64,000 nt of DNA from JACMLC01 sp963720235 (GTDB taxonomy: Bacteria > Acidobacteriota > Blastocatellia > Pyrinomonadales > Pyrinomonadaceae): assembly GCA_963720235.1 (NCBI GenBank), contig OY970389.1, positions 806,001-870,000 of the forward strand, written 5' to 3'. Made by a program: the position numbers and the translations under genes. Shown piece after piece: positions 7,549 through 16,025 of this stretch (positions are counted from its first letter, which is position 1; each line of letters starts with the position of its first letter). The notes below the pieces were generated by a model. It saw only the letters and a program-made list of their open reading frames with translations. It did no database searches and was not told the DNA's origin.

Positions 7549-9180
7549 CTATGGCTTGCTGGTCATGACGCGGCGCGGCCTCTGCGCGTCCTGCGGGGCA
7601 GGAGTTGCTGTCGGAGCAGGCGTCGCTGTCTTTGCTTCGTTCTGTTTCGACGGGACGGGCATCAGAACGCTCTTCACGTTTCCGCGTGTCGCGCCAGTCG
7701 TCGTCGCGTCAGTGTTTGTCTCGTCCGTCGGGTCAACGCCCGCGCGCTGTGCTTCGTCTGCCTCAAGCTCGTCGCTCACGACAGCAGTCTTCGCATCAAC
7801 CTTCGGGCGCGGCGTTTCGGGCGCGTTGGCATAACGCATGTTGGTCGGCGTGCCAAAGCGTGTGTTCAATCCGCGATAAATTTTTCCGGCGATGGCTGCG
7901 GCTGTGCGCCCGCGTGCGCCTGAGCCGCGAGTCACGACTACGACCGCCAGCTTCGGGTCATTGACAGGAGCATAAGAAGTAAAGAGCCCTAGCCATCCGC
8001 CCTGACCGATGCATGTGCCTGTCTTGCCCGCGACTGTTTGCAGCGGGTCGTAAGCCATCTTGCCAGTCCCGTAATTGACCGCGCCAATCATGCCCGGAAC
8101 AAGGCGGCGCAAGGTTTCTTCCGGCACATTCACTTTGCGGCGCACCTCTTTTTTGAACTTGACGGTTTCCTGCGGCGTGCGCGGAACATGCGGCATCAGC
8201 AAATCGCCGCCGTTGGCAATCGCGGAGACCATCGTCGCAAGCTGTACCGGAGTCACTTCAAAATCGTCTCCGTGCGAGCACATGTGATTGACCGCATAGC
8301 CTGATTTAAAGAGCGGCACGCGGCCCGGCGATTCGTTCGCATAGTTGATGCCAGTGCGCTCTCCCAATCCAAGGTCGCGCGCGTAAGTCATGATGCGCTC
8401 AAAGCCGACTTTGCCGCCGACGTTCTGAAAGAAAGGATTGTCTGAATAGGCGAGTGAGTCCGTCAGGTCTATGCCGCGACCCGCGACCTGCGTCAGTGGG
8501 TCAATCACATTTTCACAGAGACCCGCCACGCCCGTCACAAGCTTGATGGTCGAGCAAGGCTTGTAGCCGCGCCTCAAGGCCCATTCCTGATTGACGACCG
8601 TGTAGATTTGTCCTGTCTTCGGATCCATCACGACGACTGTCCCGGCCTGATTGCCGAGCGCGGCGACGGCTATGCGGCGGACTTCCAAATCCTCGCCAGT
8701 CGTTTCATCACGCGCGATATTGGCAGCCGTTTCATCTCTCAAGCCCTGATCTATCGCGCGCTGGCGCGCAATCGCCGCCTGACGCGCTGCCTCTGCACGG
8801 CGCGCAGCCTCTATCGCTTCACGCCTGCGCTGTGCTGCGGCGCGGCGCGATTCGGCCCGACTCTCGCGGCGCGAAAGGGGTCGCTCATTTCTTTTGCTGG
8901 CCGTCTCTTTTCTTGAAGCGCGCGTGTCGCGGCTGTTGGCGCGCCTGTCCGGTGTGCGCGTATTTTTGGCTGTCGCGCCGCGACGATTATTTGTCGCGCG
9001 CGTCTCTCTAGCCGTTTTGCCTGTAGTCTTTTTCGCCTGTGGTCTTGCCGGGGCTTTGCTTTTAGCTGCCCGGCGTTGTGCACTGGCGTTGGATGAATTG
9101 CCAATCAGGAAGAGCGTGATGAAAAGGAAGAAACTGAGCGCAATGCGCGCGCGCGTCGGGGTATAAATCATTTGGGTCAT
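7549..9180 (-). CDS. Penicillin-binding transpeptidase-domain protein with basic linker
   Basis: This is a membrane-anchored peptidoglycan transpeptidase or related β-lactam-binding protein of 543 residues. An N-terminal membrane anchor or signal sequence (IALSFFLFITLFLIGNSSNASA) is followed by about 120 residues rich in Arg, Ala, Lys and Thr, then a predicted helical REAIEAARRAEAARQA stretch. The transpeptidase domain begins near residue 165. The three active-site motifs are visible: STIK (SxxK) near 207, SDN (SxN) near 250 and KTGT near 390. No transglycosylase or PBP dimerisation domain is present, so the catalytic domain stands almost alone, which is unusual for class B PBPs. ATG 9180 follows GCGAGG at 9 nt. 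An in-frame TTG two codons upstream is possible. Confidence 0.85.
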   Translation of the reverse strand: MTQMIYTPTRARIALSFFLFITLFLIGNSSNASAQRRAAKSKAPARPQAKKTTGKTARETRATNNRRGATAKNTRTPDRRANSRDTRASRKETASKRNERPLSRRESRAESRRAAAQRRREAIEAARRAEAARQAAIARQRAIDQGLRDETAANIARDETTGEDLEVRRIAVAALGNQAGTVVVMDPKTGQIYTVVNQEWALRRGYKPCSTIKLVTGVAGLCENVIDPLTQVAGRGIDLTDSLAYSDNPFFQNVGGKVGFERIMTYARDLGLGERTGINYANESPGRVPLFKSGYAVNHMCSHGDDFEVTPVQLATMVSAIANGGDLLMPHVPRTPQETVKFKKEVRRKVNVPEETLRRLVPGMIGAVNYGTGKMAYDPLQTVAGKTGTCIGQGGWLGLFTSYAPVNDPKLAVVVVTRGSGARGRTAAAIAGKIYRGLNTRFGTPTNMRYANAPETPRPKVDAKTAVVSDELEADEAQRAGVDPTDETNTDATTTGATRGNVKSVLMPVPSKQNEAKTATPAPTATPAPQDAQRPRRVMTSKP

Positions 9181-9393
9181 CGGCAAAGCCTCGCTGAAGA
9201 ATGTCTGTGAACATAAAAGGCAAGCTCGCGGGGGGCGATGCGGGCAGCCAGCCCTTGTTTGCGGCAGGACGAAGTTTTTCGTTGCAGGCTAAAGCGCGGC
9301 GCAAAGCGTCGGCGGTTCTCTTTAAAACTAAAAGCGAAGGGTTCAAAGCCTGCATCAAAAATACTCTCTCGGCATTAACCTGTTTTCTTCGAC

Positions 9394-9465
9394 CTGCGGT
9401 CTGTAACATTGAGTTGGGAGAGTTCCCGTTAGGCGGCCTCTGGGGAGTTTGCTTTGAGACCGCAG
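9394..9465. other. Possible structured element closed by a 9-bp stem
   Basis: CTGCGGTCT (9394-9402) is complementary to AGACCGCAG (9457-9465), enclosing 54 nt with some GGGAG/CTCCC complementarity. The size is tRNA-like, but I found no T-loop, anticodon arm or CCA context. It may be a structured leader or a remnant. Confidence 0.25.
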
Positions 9466-9510
9466 CAAATATAACATCTCAATGAACGAACGGCAACGAA
9501 AAAGAGTTTA

Positions 9511-9588
9511 GAGTCAAGAGTCTGAAGTCATAAGTCAGGAACATGCTTTTGACTCCAGACTCCAGACTCTTGACTCCAGACTCCAGAC
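9511..9588. repeat. Word-type inverted repeat, family B (GACTCCA)
   Basis: The left arm 9511-9537 and right arm 9549-9588 are built from GACTCCA/GACTCTT/GAAGTCA words. The 19-nt segment at the core pairs with one mismatch. The loop has AACATGCTTTT. It lies between divergent genes, 10 nt before the sensor kinase ATG, so it cannot be a terminator for either one. Confidence 0.85.
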
Positions 9589-9597
9589 TTATCTTAA

Positions 9598-11109
9598 ATG
9601 GGCGCACTCAAAATCTTTTATAGCTTTCGCGCGCGACTTCTGCTGGTGCTGGCCGCGTTGTTGATTACTACGCTCAGCGTGCAGTACTACCTGAACCTGC
9701 TGTCCGAGCGGAACAATGCGCGCATACGCGAGCGGCAGGAACAGGCATTGATTGCCGGAGTCGCGCTCGGCGTCAAGAGCATTTCTTCCGAAGAGCGGCT
9801 CAAAGAGTTGCGCGAGAACGAAAACGAGCCGCTTCTGGATGAGCAGACGGGGCGCGTGGCAGACATCGTTATCATAGATGATAAGTGGCAGGTGGTTGAT
9901 ACCTTGAGCGGCCAGTATCTGCCGAAGAGAGGGGACGACGGCACATATAAATATCGTTACCTGTGGGAGATGACGACCCTGCCGCCTTTGATGAAAGCCG
10001 GACGCCTCAAAGATGAGCAACTTCCTTTTCCCGACACAGGCGGGCAAACGGCAGTGCCGGGCGAAACTCACGGGTTTCCTCTGGAGACTGAAGTTGGCCG
10101 GGTTTACGTTTTCGTCGTCCTTAAATCCGACCGCGAGGCCGAAGGCATCTGGAATCGTCAGGCCGCGCGCCCGCTCATCTACACGCTCGCCGTCCTGCTC
10201 TTTGCCACACTCATCACAGGATTTCTCGTCTGGCGATTCACGCGCCCCATCAGCGTCATCTCGGATTCTGCGCGACGCGTGGCGGCTGGCAATTTAGATT
10301 TTCAGGTCTATGGCTCAGACCGCCGCGACGAGATGGGCCAGCTTGCCGCGCGCTTTAACGAGATGATTGCCGGACTGAGGCGCACGCGCGAGCTTGAGGC
10401 GCAACTCTATCAGGCGCAGCAGTCAGCCGTCATCGGACGACTCGCTTCGGCCATCGCGCATGAAATCCGAAACCCGCTCAACTATATCAATCTCACTTTA
10501 GACCACCTGCGCACGGCCTTCGCTCCCGAAAAGGCTGAACAGCGCGAAACCTTCGAGCGACTCGCAGTCCAACTCAAGGCCGAAGTCGCGCGCATCAACA
10601 CGCGCATCTCAGAGTTCCTTAACTACACGCGCCCCGCAAAGCTCGACCTCGTTCCGCTCGATTTGCGCGCGGCTGCGGAAGACGCTATGCGTCTGGTCGA
10701 AGTGCAGGCGACTGAGAACGGAGTTGCCACAAACATCGAACAAGCTGGCGATGTGCCGAAGGTCTTGGCAGATGCGGAATCTTTGCGCTCTGTGCTGACA
10801 AATCTCTACATCAATTCGCTGCAAGCGATAGACGGCCAGCGCGGCAGCCTGACCGTCCGTCTCTCCGCCATTGATGAAGGACGGCGCGCACAGATAGAGA
10901 TTACGGACACGGGGCAGGGCATCGCTCCAGAAAATCTGTCGCATCTCTTCGAGCCATATTTTTCGACCAAAGAGACAGGCACTGGGCTCGGCCTCGCGAT
11001 TGTCAAAAAAGCTGTGGACGATCACGGCGGCACGATTGATGTACAATCAGGGTTAGGCAAAGGCACGACATTTACGATTACTCTACCAACGGAAAGGAAG
11101 GATGAATGA
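9598..11109 (+). CDS. Sensor histidine kinase (NtrB/AtoS-like)
   Basis: This inner-membrane sensor kinase of 503 residues probably signals to the σ54 activator encoded 78 nt downstream. Order: TM1 (RLLLVLAALLITTLSVQYYL, about 11-31), a periplasmic sensor region of about 145 residues with no recognised fold, TM2 (about 183-203), HAMP (RFTRPISVISDSARRVAAG), HisKA with AIAHEIRNPLNYI (His288 expected to be phosphorylated), and HATPase_c with N, DTGQGI and GTGLGLAI boxes. There is no ribosome-binding site before ATG 9598, which directly follows the family B repeat. The stop TGA (11107-11109) lies in the first word of the family D repeat, so the last two residues (DE) are repeat-encoded. Confidence 0.92.
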   Translation: MGALKIFYSFRARLLLVLAALLITTLSVQYYLNLLSERNNARIRERQEQALIAGVALGVKSISSEERLKELRENENEPLLDEQTGRVADIVIIDDKWQVVDTLSGQYLPKRGDDGTYKYRYLWEMTTLPPLMKAGRLKDEQLPFPDTGGQTAVPGETHGFPLETEVGRVYVFVVLKSDREAEGIWNRQAARPLIYTLAVLLFATLITGFLVWRFTRPISVISDSARRVAAGNLDFQVYGSDRRDEMGQLAARFNEMIAGLRRTRELEAQLYQAQQSAVIGRLASAIAHEIRNPLNYINLTLDHLRTAFAPEKAEQRETFERLAVQLKAEVARINTRISEFLNYTRPAKLDLVPLDLRAAAEDAMRLVEVQATENGVATNIEQAGDVPKVLADAESLRSVLTNLYINSLQAIDGQRGSLTVRLSAIDEGRRAQIEITDTGQGIAPENLSHLFEPYFSTKETGTGLGLAIVKKAVDDHGGTIDVQSGLGKGTTFTITLPTERKDE

Positions 11110-11178
11110 TGAATGATGAATGATGAAATAAAAGCTTTTGGTTTTTACTTCATCATTCATCATTCATCATTCATCCTT
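11098..11178. repeat. Word-type inverted repeat, family D (ATGATGA), perfect 30-nt arms
   Basis: Arms 11098-11127 and 11149-11178 are exact reverse complements made of four ATGAATG words. The 21-nt loop contains AAAAGCTTTT. The left arm includes the stop codon of the histidine kinase. The right arm ends 8 nt before the response-regulator ATG. Confidence 0.93.
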
Positions 11179-11186
11179 AACAGAAC

Positions 11187-12542
11187 ATGGCTCGTAAAAG
11201 CATACTCGTAGTTGATGATGAAAAATCGCAGCGCGAAATCCTTGAGATGATTCTGTCGAGCGAGGGCTATGATGTGACGACGGCCTCTTCTGGCGAAGCC
11301 GCTTTGAAGTTTGCCGCAGACCGTCGCTTTGATCTCGCGCTCACGGATTTGAAGATGACTGGGATGGACGGCATAGAGCTCTTGCAGCACTTGCTGGTCC
11401 AGGATTCCTCTATCATCGTCATCCTGCTGACGGCGCACGGCTCGATTGAATCTGCGAAGGAAGCCTTGAGGCGCGGCGCGTTCGATTACCTGCAAAAGCC
11501 TTACGACCGCGACACTTTGCTCGACACGATTCGCCGCGCGCTCAATAAGCTCGACGCGCTCGACACGGAAATCATCTCGGCTTCTTCGGAGATGGAAGCC
11601 GTCAAGAAGATGATTCTCAAGGTCGCGCGCTCAAACTCTACGGTCTTGATTCGCGGCGAGAGCGGCACGGGCAAGGAACTCATCGCGCGCGCGATTCACA
11701 ATCAAAGCCCGCGCGTGACAGAGATGTTTCAGGCCGTCAACTGCGCAGCGATTAACGAGAACCTGCTGGAATCTGAACTCTTCGGCCACGAGAAAGGCTC
11801 TTTCACGGGCGCGCATGCCGAGAAGAAAGGCTTGTTTGAAGTCGCGGATCGCGGCACGCTTTTCTTAGACGAAATCGGAGAGCTTGATGTCTCTATGCAG
11901 GCCAAGCTCCTGCGCGCTTTGCAGGAGCGTGAGATTCGCCGCGTCGGCGGCACGCGCGCTATCAAGATTGATGTGCGCGTTGTGGCCGCGACCAATCGCG
12001 ACCTGCGCGCGATGGTGGCCGACGGCAGATTCCGCGACGACCTGTACTATCGCATCAACGTTCTCTCGATTGACGTGCCGCCACTTCGCGAGCGGCGCGA
12101 CGACATTCCTGTGCTGATAGATTTCTTTCTCAAGAAGCACACGCGCAACACTTCGCGGCTCGTGCGTGGCTTTACGCCGGACACGCGGCGCATGATGCAG
12201 GACTACAGTTGGCCCGGCAACGTGCGCCAGCTTGAGTCTGCCATCGAGCGCGCGATTCTTTTGTGCGAGGGCGATTTGATTACGGTCGAGGATTTGCCGC
12301 TCGAAGTCCGGCAGGAATCGCGTCCGGTCTCCGAGTCCGCCTTCAAGCTTCCGGCGGGCGGCATAGCCTTCGAGGAAGTAGAGCGCAGCCTGATTATGCA
12401 GGCGATGGAGCAGACCGATTACAACATCACAAAGGCAGCCAAACTGCTCGGCCTGACTTTCCGCACGCTGCAATATCGTCTGGAAAAGTTTGGCATCAAA
12501 CGACCTGACAAAGAAGGCATGAGCGAAGAAGAGGAAGAGTAA
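11187..12542 (+). CDS. σ54-dependent response regulator (NtrC family)
   Basis: This is a transcription activator of 451 residues. The N-terminal receiver domain has ILVVDDEKSQ and the phospho-acceptor Asp54 in LALTDLKMTGMDG. The AAA+ domain at about 140-375 has Walker A GESGTGKE, Walker B GTLFLDEIGEL and R-fingers. The σ54-contacting loop reads GSFTGA instead of GAFTGA, a known conservative variant. A C-terminal Fis-type HTH (NITKAAKLLGLTFRTLQYRLEKFGI) binds enhancer DNA. It is paired with the histidine kinase upstream and should activate σ54 promoters. No −24/−12 promoter was recognised in the window, so its targets are unknown. Confidence 0.94.
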   Translation: MARKSILVVDDEKSQREILEMILSSEGYDVTTASSGEAALKFAADRRFDLALTDLKMTGMDGIELLQHLLVQDSSIIVILLTAHGSIESAKEALRRGAFDYLQKPYDRDTLLDTIRRALNKLDALDTEIISASSEMEAVKKMILKVARSNSTVLIRGESGTGKELIARAIHNQSPRVTEMFQAVNCAAINENLLESELFGHEKGSFTGAHAEKKGLFEVADRGTLFLDEIGELDVSMQAKLLRALQEREIRRVGGTRAIKIDVRVVAATNRDLRAMVADGRFRDDLYYRINVLSIDVPPLRERRDDIPVLIDFFLKKHTRNTSRLVRGFTPDTRRMMQDYSWPGNVRQLESAIERAILLCEGDLITVEDLPLEVRQESRPVSESAFKLPAGGIAFEEVERSLIMQAMEQTDYNITKAAKLLGLTFRTLQYRLEKFGIKRPDKEGMSEEEEE

Positions 12543-12550
12543 TAGAATTG

Positions 12551-12651
12551 CCACAGAGACACAGAGATAAAGAAGGGAAAAAGTAAAAGTCAGAACAGCA
12601 TTCCTTTCATCTTCCATTTTACTTTCTCCGTGTCTCTGTGTCTCTGTGGCT
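12551..12651. repeat. Word-type inverted repeat, family E (CACAGAGA), perfect 18-nt arms
   Basis: Arms 12551-12568 and 12634-12651 are exact reverse complements built from two 8-nt words CACAGAGA. The inner sequence (GAAAAAGTAAAAGTC and ATTTTACTTTCTCC) is partly complementary and extends the stem. It lies 9 nt after the response-regulator stop. Confidence 0.9.
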
Positions 12652-12669
12652 AATCTTTAAGTTTGCGCA

Positions 12670-13281
12670 ATGAATATTATTTCAATCATCGGCATCGCTC
12701 TCGGCGCGGCGTGGACTTCGGGCATCAACTTGTATGCGACTGTTGCGCTGCTCGGACTTTTGCAGAAGTACGGGCTGGCGCATCTGCCGGGCGGGCTTGA
12801 AGTCCTTGATAACTGGATTATCATCTCCGTCGCGCTCTTTCTTTATGTGGTCGAGTTCGTCGCAGACAAAGTTCCGCTAGTGGATTCCGTGTGGGACGCC
12901 GTGCACACTTTTATACGTGTGCCTGCGGGCGCGGCGATTGCGCTGGCGGCGACGACGGATTTGCATCCGACTGTGCAGATTGTCGCGTTGCTTTTGGGAG
13001 GCGGGCTTGCGCTCTCAACGCACGGCACGAAGGCGACTGTTCGCGCGGCTGCGAACACGAGTCCCGAACCTGTCTCAAACTGGGTGCTCTCGATTGTCGA
13101 AGATATCTTTGCCATCGGCGCAATCGTTTTCACAGTCTTTCATCCAGTAGTGATTCTCGCAGTCATCTTTATCTTCCTGCTGATTCTCGCGTGGATTTTG
13201 CCAAAGGTCTTGCGCCGCATACGCCGTATGATTCAAGCCGCGCGCGCTTTTTTCGGCGGCAAGCCCGTCTCAGAATCCTGA
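12670..13281 (+). CDS. DUF4126-family integral membrane protein
   Basis: This inner-membrane protein of 203 residues has hydrophobic segments at about 3-25, 47-65, 83-115 and 140-180 and a basic C-terminus (VLRRIRRMIQAARAFFGG). The pattern with GINLYATVALLGLL at the start and THGTKATVRAAANTSPEPVSNW in the middle fits the DUF4126 family, whose function is unknown. It is followed after 85 nt by the DUF4349 lipoprotein on the same strand and may share its transcript. Confidence 0.8.
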   Translation: MNIISIIGIALGAAWTSGINLYATVALLGLLQKYGLAHLPGGLEVLDNWIIISVALFLYVVEFVADKVPLVDSVWDAVHTFIRVPAGAAIALAATTDLHPTVQIVALLLGGGLALSTHGTKATVRAAANTSPEPVSNWVLSIVEDIFAIGAIVFTVFHPVVILAVIFIFLLILAWILPKVLRRIRRMIQAARAFFGGKPVSES

Positions 13282-13366
13282 TGTGCGAAAGCCGAAACGC
13301 AAGCTGCATTTATTAAAATCGTTCAATGACCGGCTCAAAAAATTTGCACGACATGTGAGGTGGTTT

Positions 13367-14335
13367 ATGCGATTAGTTGCAACTCTCTTTTTCACACTCG
13401 CGCTGCTGACGCTCGCCGGATGCAATAGAAGCAAAAATGCTGACTACGATTCCGGCACGACTCAGGCTCCGAATGCTCGAAAGTCAGAGGTTGAGTATCA
13501 AGGACTGAGTAATGCGAATGCAAACACCATTACGCCAAAAACGCAGACAGTCTCGCTCACGGATGCGGACAAATCGCAGACTGCGACGGCGGCTGTCGAG
13601 CGCAAGATTATTCGCAATGCGGATTTGCAGATAGAAGTCTCAGACCCTGCGGAGAACTTGCGGCGCATCGCAAAGGTTGCGGAAGCGCGCGGCGGTTTTG
13701 TCGTCACCTCCGACGCAACGCAGCGTCAGGATAACAATCAGACTCGACCTGAGCTTGAAATCAAAATCGTCGTGCGCGTGCCTTCCGCGCAGTTTGACGC
13801 GGCGATGGATGAGATTAGAAACGGCGCGAGCCGCATCCTCAATGAGAAGCGCACGGGGCAGGATGTGACAGAAGAGTTCATAGACCTTGAGGCGCGCATA
13901 CGCACACAGAAAGCTCTGGAAGCGCAGTTTATGGAAATCATGAAGCAGGCCAGGACGGTTGAGGATGCCTTGCAGGTGCAGAGCCAGTTGGCAGGCGTGC
14001 GAACGGAGATAGAGCGACTTGAAGGCCGTCGCCGTTTTCTGGAAAATCAAGCGAGCCTTTCGACTATCACAGTGACCTTGCAATCACCGACGCCGATTGT
14101 CTCGACCTCCGGTTTCTTCTACAGCGTCAAGCAGGCATTCAGAGACGGCGTTGACTTTGCGGCGGCCATCACGCTCTTTCTGATACGCGCGTTCATTACC
14201 ATGCTGCCTGTCGCGGTCTTTATCTTTTTGCCTCTGGGCTTGCTCGTGCGATATTTGATTCGCCGTTGGCGTCGCGCGCAACTGGCGCGTGAACTCGTCA
14301 GGGAAGAGCCGCTCGCGGCTGCGAAATCTCAGTGA
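13367..14335 (+). CDS. DUF4349-family lipoprotein with C-terminal membrane segment
   Basis: This 322-residue envelope protein has a lipobox LTLAGC (Cys about 20) after a short signal sequence, a low-complexity region, then a DUF4349 core: KIIRNADLQIEVSDPAENLRRI, a coiled-coil-like EARIRTQKALEAQFMEIMKQA, and the SLSTITVTLQSP strand. A transmembrane helix near residue 275 (FITMLPVAVFIFLPLGLLVRYL) and a basic tail follow. Together the lipid anchor and the C-terminal helix suggest anchoring at both ends in the inner membrane. ATG 13367 has GAGGTGG upstream; the longer frame from 13283 lacks such a site. The stop overlaps the region just before the next gene's start, so the two are probably co-translated. 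Confidence 0.85.
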   Translation: MRLVATLFFTLALLTLAGCNRSKNADYDSGTTQAPNARKSEVEYQGLSNANANTITPKTQTVSLTDADKSQTATAAVERKIIRNADLQIEVSDPAENLRRIAKVAEARGGFVVTSDATQRQDNNQTRPELEIKIVVRVPSAQFDAAMDEIRNGASRILNEKRTGQDVTEEFIDLEARIRTQKALEAQFMEIMKQARTVEDALQVQSQLAGVRTEIERLEGRRRFLENQASLSTITVTLQSPTPIVSTSGFFYSVKQAFRDGVDFAAAITLFLIRAFITMLPVAVFIFLPLGLLVRYLIRRWRRAQLARELVREEPLAAAKSQ

Positions 14336-14352
14336 GAGGGAAACTTTTTTGC

Positions 14353-14913
14353 ATGTCTAAGTCTGGAAAAATTTTCAGTTTGCTTGCTTTCGGCGCGCTC
14401 AGCCTTTTATTCATGAGTTGCTCAAGCGCGGCAGACAAGACGACGGATAATCCTTTATCTGCGTCCAGTCCTTCAACGACTCCTGCGAATGTGCCGGATG
14501 ACACAGGCCCGCCGCCGGATGTTGTGCAGGCGAGCGCAGACGAGTTGGAGTTGCGCGCGGGAAGCACTGCGGATGCGACTATCAAGCTAAAGATTGCGAA
14601 CGGCTATCACATCAACGGCAACCCTGCGTCAAAGTTTCAGATTGCGACCGCGCTGGATGTCTCGCCGGGCGCGGGCATCACAGCCGTCAAGACAATCTAT
14701 CCGCCCTCAATCACAAAAAAATTCTCTTTCGCAGACGAGCCGATTACAGTTTATGAAGGCGAAGCTGTCATCAAGCAGACCTTGCGCGCAGAAGCCGGTG
14801 CACAGAAGGGAACTCAAAACCTGCGCGGCAAACTCAAAGTGCAACCCTGCGATGACCATGTCTGTTATCCTCCACGCACGCTCGAAGTTTCTCTGCCTGT
14901 CAATGTGAAGTAA
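14353..14913 (+). CDS. Lipoprotein with DsbD N-terminal-like domain
   Basis: This is a 186-residue predicted lipoprotein (lipobox LLFMSC). After a Ser/Thr/Pro linker, the body resembles the N-terminal domain of the thiol:disulfide interchange protein DsbD: KIANGYHINGNPAS, then the paired-cysteine segment QPCDDHVCYPPRTLEVSLPV, where the two Cys are expected to be redox-active. The membrane and thioredoxin-like parts of DsbD are absent, so this would be a stand-alone periplasmic thiol-exchange domain. GAGGG lies about 12 nt before ATG 14353. A GTG at 14332 overlapping the previous stop is an alternative start. Confidence 0.75.
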   Translation: MSKSGKIFSLLAFGALSLLFMSCSSAADKTTDNPLSASSPSTTPANVPDDTGPPPDVVQASADELELRAGSTADATIKLKIANGYHINGNPASKFQIATALDVSPGAGITAVKTIYPPSITKKFSFADEPITVYEGEAVIKQTLRAEAGAQKGTQNLRGKLKVQPCDDHVCYPPRTLEVSLPVNVK

Positions 14914-14921
14914 AGAAGGGG

Positions 14922-14990
14922 GCAGGGGTTAGGGGGCGGGGGTCGGTAAAGACCAAATGTTTTTCTCGGACCCCGCCCCCTAACCCCTTT
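14922..14990. repeat. Word-type inverted repeat, family F (GGGGTTA/GGGGGCG)
   Basis: G-rich 7-nt words GGGGCAG, GGGTTAG, GGGGCGG and GGGTCGG at 14917-14945 face the complementary C-rich arm at 14968-14990. About 20 bp pair with one indel. The loop contains ACCAAATGTTTTTC. Single-stranded, the G-rich arm has four or more G-runs and could also form a quadruplex. Confidence 0.85.
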
Positions 14991-14997
14991 TTAAGTT

Positions 14998-15213
14998 ATG
15001 GAAGACTTCTGGATAATTGTCTCGGTCTTGTGCGCTCAGGTAGCTCTGGTCTTTTTGATAGACGGCAGAATTGACGGAGCTTTTGTCGCGGGCGTGCTTG
15101 GCCTCGTGGCATGGTTTCTAAGTTTGCGAACTCGGATAGCCAGAGCGAACGCTGCGCGAGAGATGGCATCTAAGCTTGAGAGAGATGAGATTGGAGAAGA
15201 GGATGAAAATTAA
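14998..15213 (+). CDS. Small two-helix membrane protein
   Basis: This 71-residue protein has two hydrophobic helices (WIIVSVLCAQVALVFLI and GAFVAGVLGLVAWFLSL) and a charged C-terminal helix ending ERDEIGEEDEN. I recognise no family. The family F repeat ends 7 nt before the ATG and leaves no Shine-Dalgarno sequence. Its 3' end overlaps the start region of the next gene, supporting a shared transcript. Confidence 0.6.
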   Translation: MEDFWIIVSVLCAQVALVFLIDGRIDGAFVAGVLGLVAWFLSLRTRIARANAAREMASKLERDEIGEEDEN

Positions 15214-15757
15214 ATTATATACAGCATTCTTCGCTACGCTTTTTATTTTGGGCGCAGGCTTGACGACGGCGCGTGCGGCGGCGGCGGATGAGAGGGAAGT
15301 GCGCGGCGTGGTCGAGAGGGTTTTCCAGCAACTCAAGAGCGGAGATTACGGCGCGCTTTATGATGCGCTGCCTTCAAACTCGCAACGCAGGCTCACGCGC
15401 GAGCGTTTCAAAGGGATGCTTGAGCGCACGCGAGATATGTATGAGCTTGACCGTTTGGAGATTGGCTCTGTGCAAACTGCCGGAGACATCGCGGTCGTGG
15501 ACACAGTCATGTACGGGCGCGTTCACAGGCCCATTGAGAGCGAAGGCAAGATTGTCGCACAGCAATACTTAGTGCGCGAGAACGGACGCTGGCGCGTGGC
15601 GACGGGCGACCGCGCGACCATCAAACAATTTTTAGATGCGAACCCAAACTTTGCGAAAAAGTTTCCGGTGCGTCAGCCGCGCGTCTATGTCAAACGCGAC
15701 GGACGCTGGGTGGATGTCAGCTCGCTGGCAAAAGCCGCCGCGCGTCGTCGTGCGTAG
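15203..15757 (+). CDS. Secreted hypothetical protein, NTF2/DUF4878-like
   Basis: This 184-residue protein has a signal peptide (MKIKLYTAFFATLFILGAGLTTARA). The mature part starts with EREVRGVVERVFQQLKSGDYGALYDALPSN and continues with AVVDTVMYGRVHRP and RENGRWRVATGD. This pattern is typical of small NTF2-like fold proteins that accumulate in the envelope. Function is unknown. The ATG at 15203 overlaps the last codons of the upstream small membrane protein, with GGAG 8 nt upstream; an in-frame start at 15176 is less likely. Confidence 0.7.
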   Translation: MKIKLYTAFFATLFILGAGLTTARAAAADEREVRGVVERVFQQLKSGDYGALYDALPSNSQRRLTRERFKGMLERTRDMYELDRLEIGSVQTAGDIAVVDTVMYGRVHRPIESEGKIVAQQYLVRENGRWRVATGDRATIKQFLDANPNFAKKFPVRQPRVYVKRDGRWVDVSSLAKAAARRRA

Positions 15758-15785
15758 TAAAGTAAAAAGATAAAAGAAAGACACG

Positions 15786-15887
15786 TCTCCCGCAAACGCG
15801 CAAAGGCGCGAAGAAGACGCTAAGAGTTGAAGAGCTTTTTATCTTGAAAGCTTTCTTCGCGTCTTATCTTTGCGCTTTTGCGGGAGA
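15786..15887. repeat. Word-type inverted repeat, family A
   Basis: The left arm 15786-15819 (TCTCCCGCAAACGCGCAAAG then GCGCGAAGAAGACG) pairs imperfectly with 15855-15887. The loop holds AGAGCTTTTTATC. It lies between convergent genes, so it could serve both as a bidirectional terminator. The rest of the gap (15888-16025) shows nothing further. Confidence 0.87.
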
Positions 15888-16025
15888 TTCTTTCGCAAGC
15901 CTTTGTTCAACTGAATCTCAAGCTGATTTATTGACAGAGCAGACGCTGTGTGATAAATCCCCGCTATCAAAATCAGCCGAAAAGCTTTAGCTTGCGCCAT
16001 TTTCACGCCTGAGAAGTAAAGTTCT

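Larger units (their letters stand above)
9181..9597. other. Divergent intergenic region between PBP and sensor kinase genes
   Basis: This gap of about 415 nt must hold the promoters of both divergent transcripts, but I see no convincing -35/-10 pairs. It contains a 72-nt segment (9394-9465) closed by a 9-bp stem, and a family B inverted repeat (9511-9588) that ends just before the kinase start codon. Confidence 0.4.

Noticed and set aside
9394..9465. tRNA gene
   Set aside because: The size fits, but neither strand shows a T-loop, an anticodon arm with usual features or a plausible D-arm.
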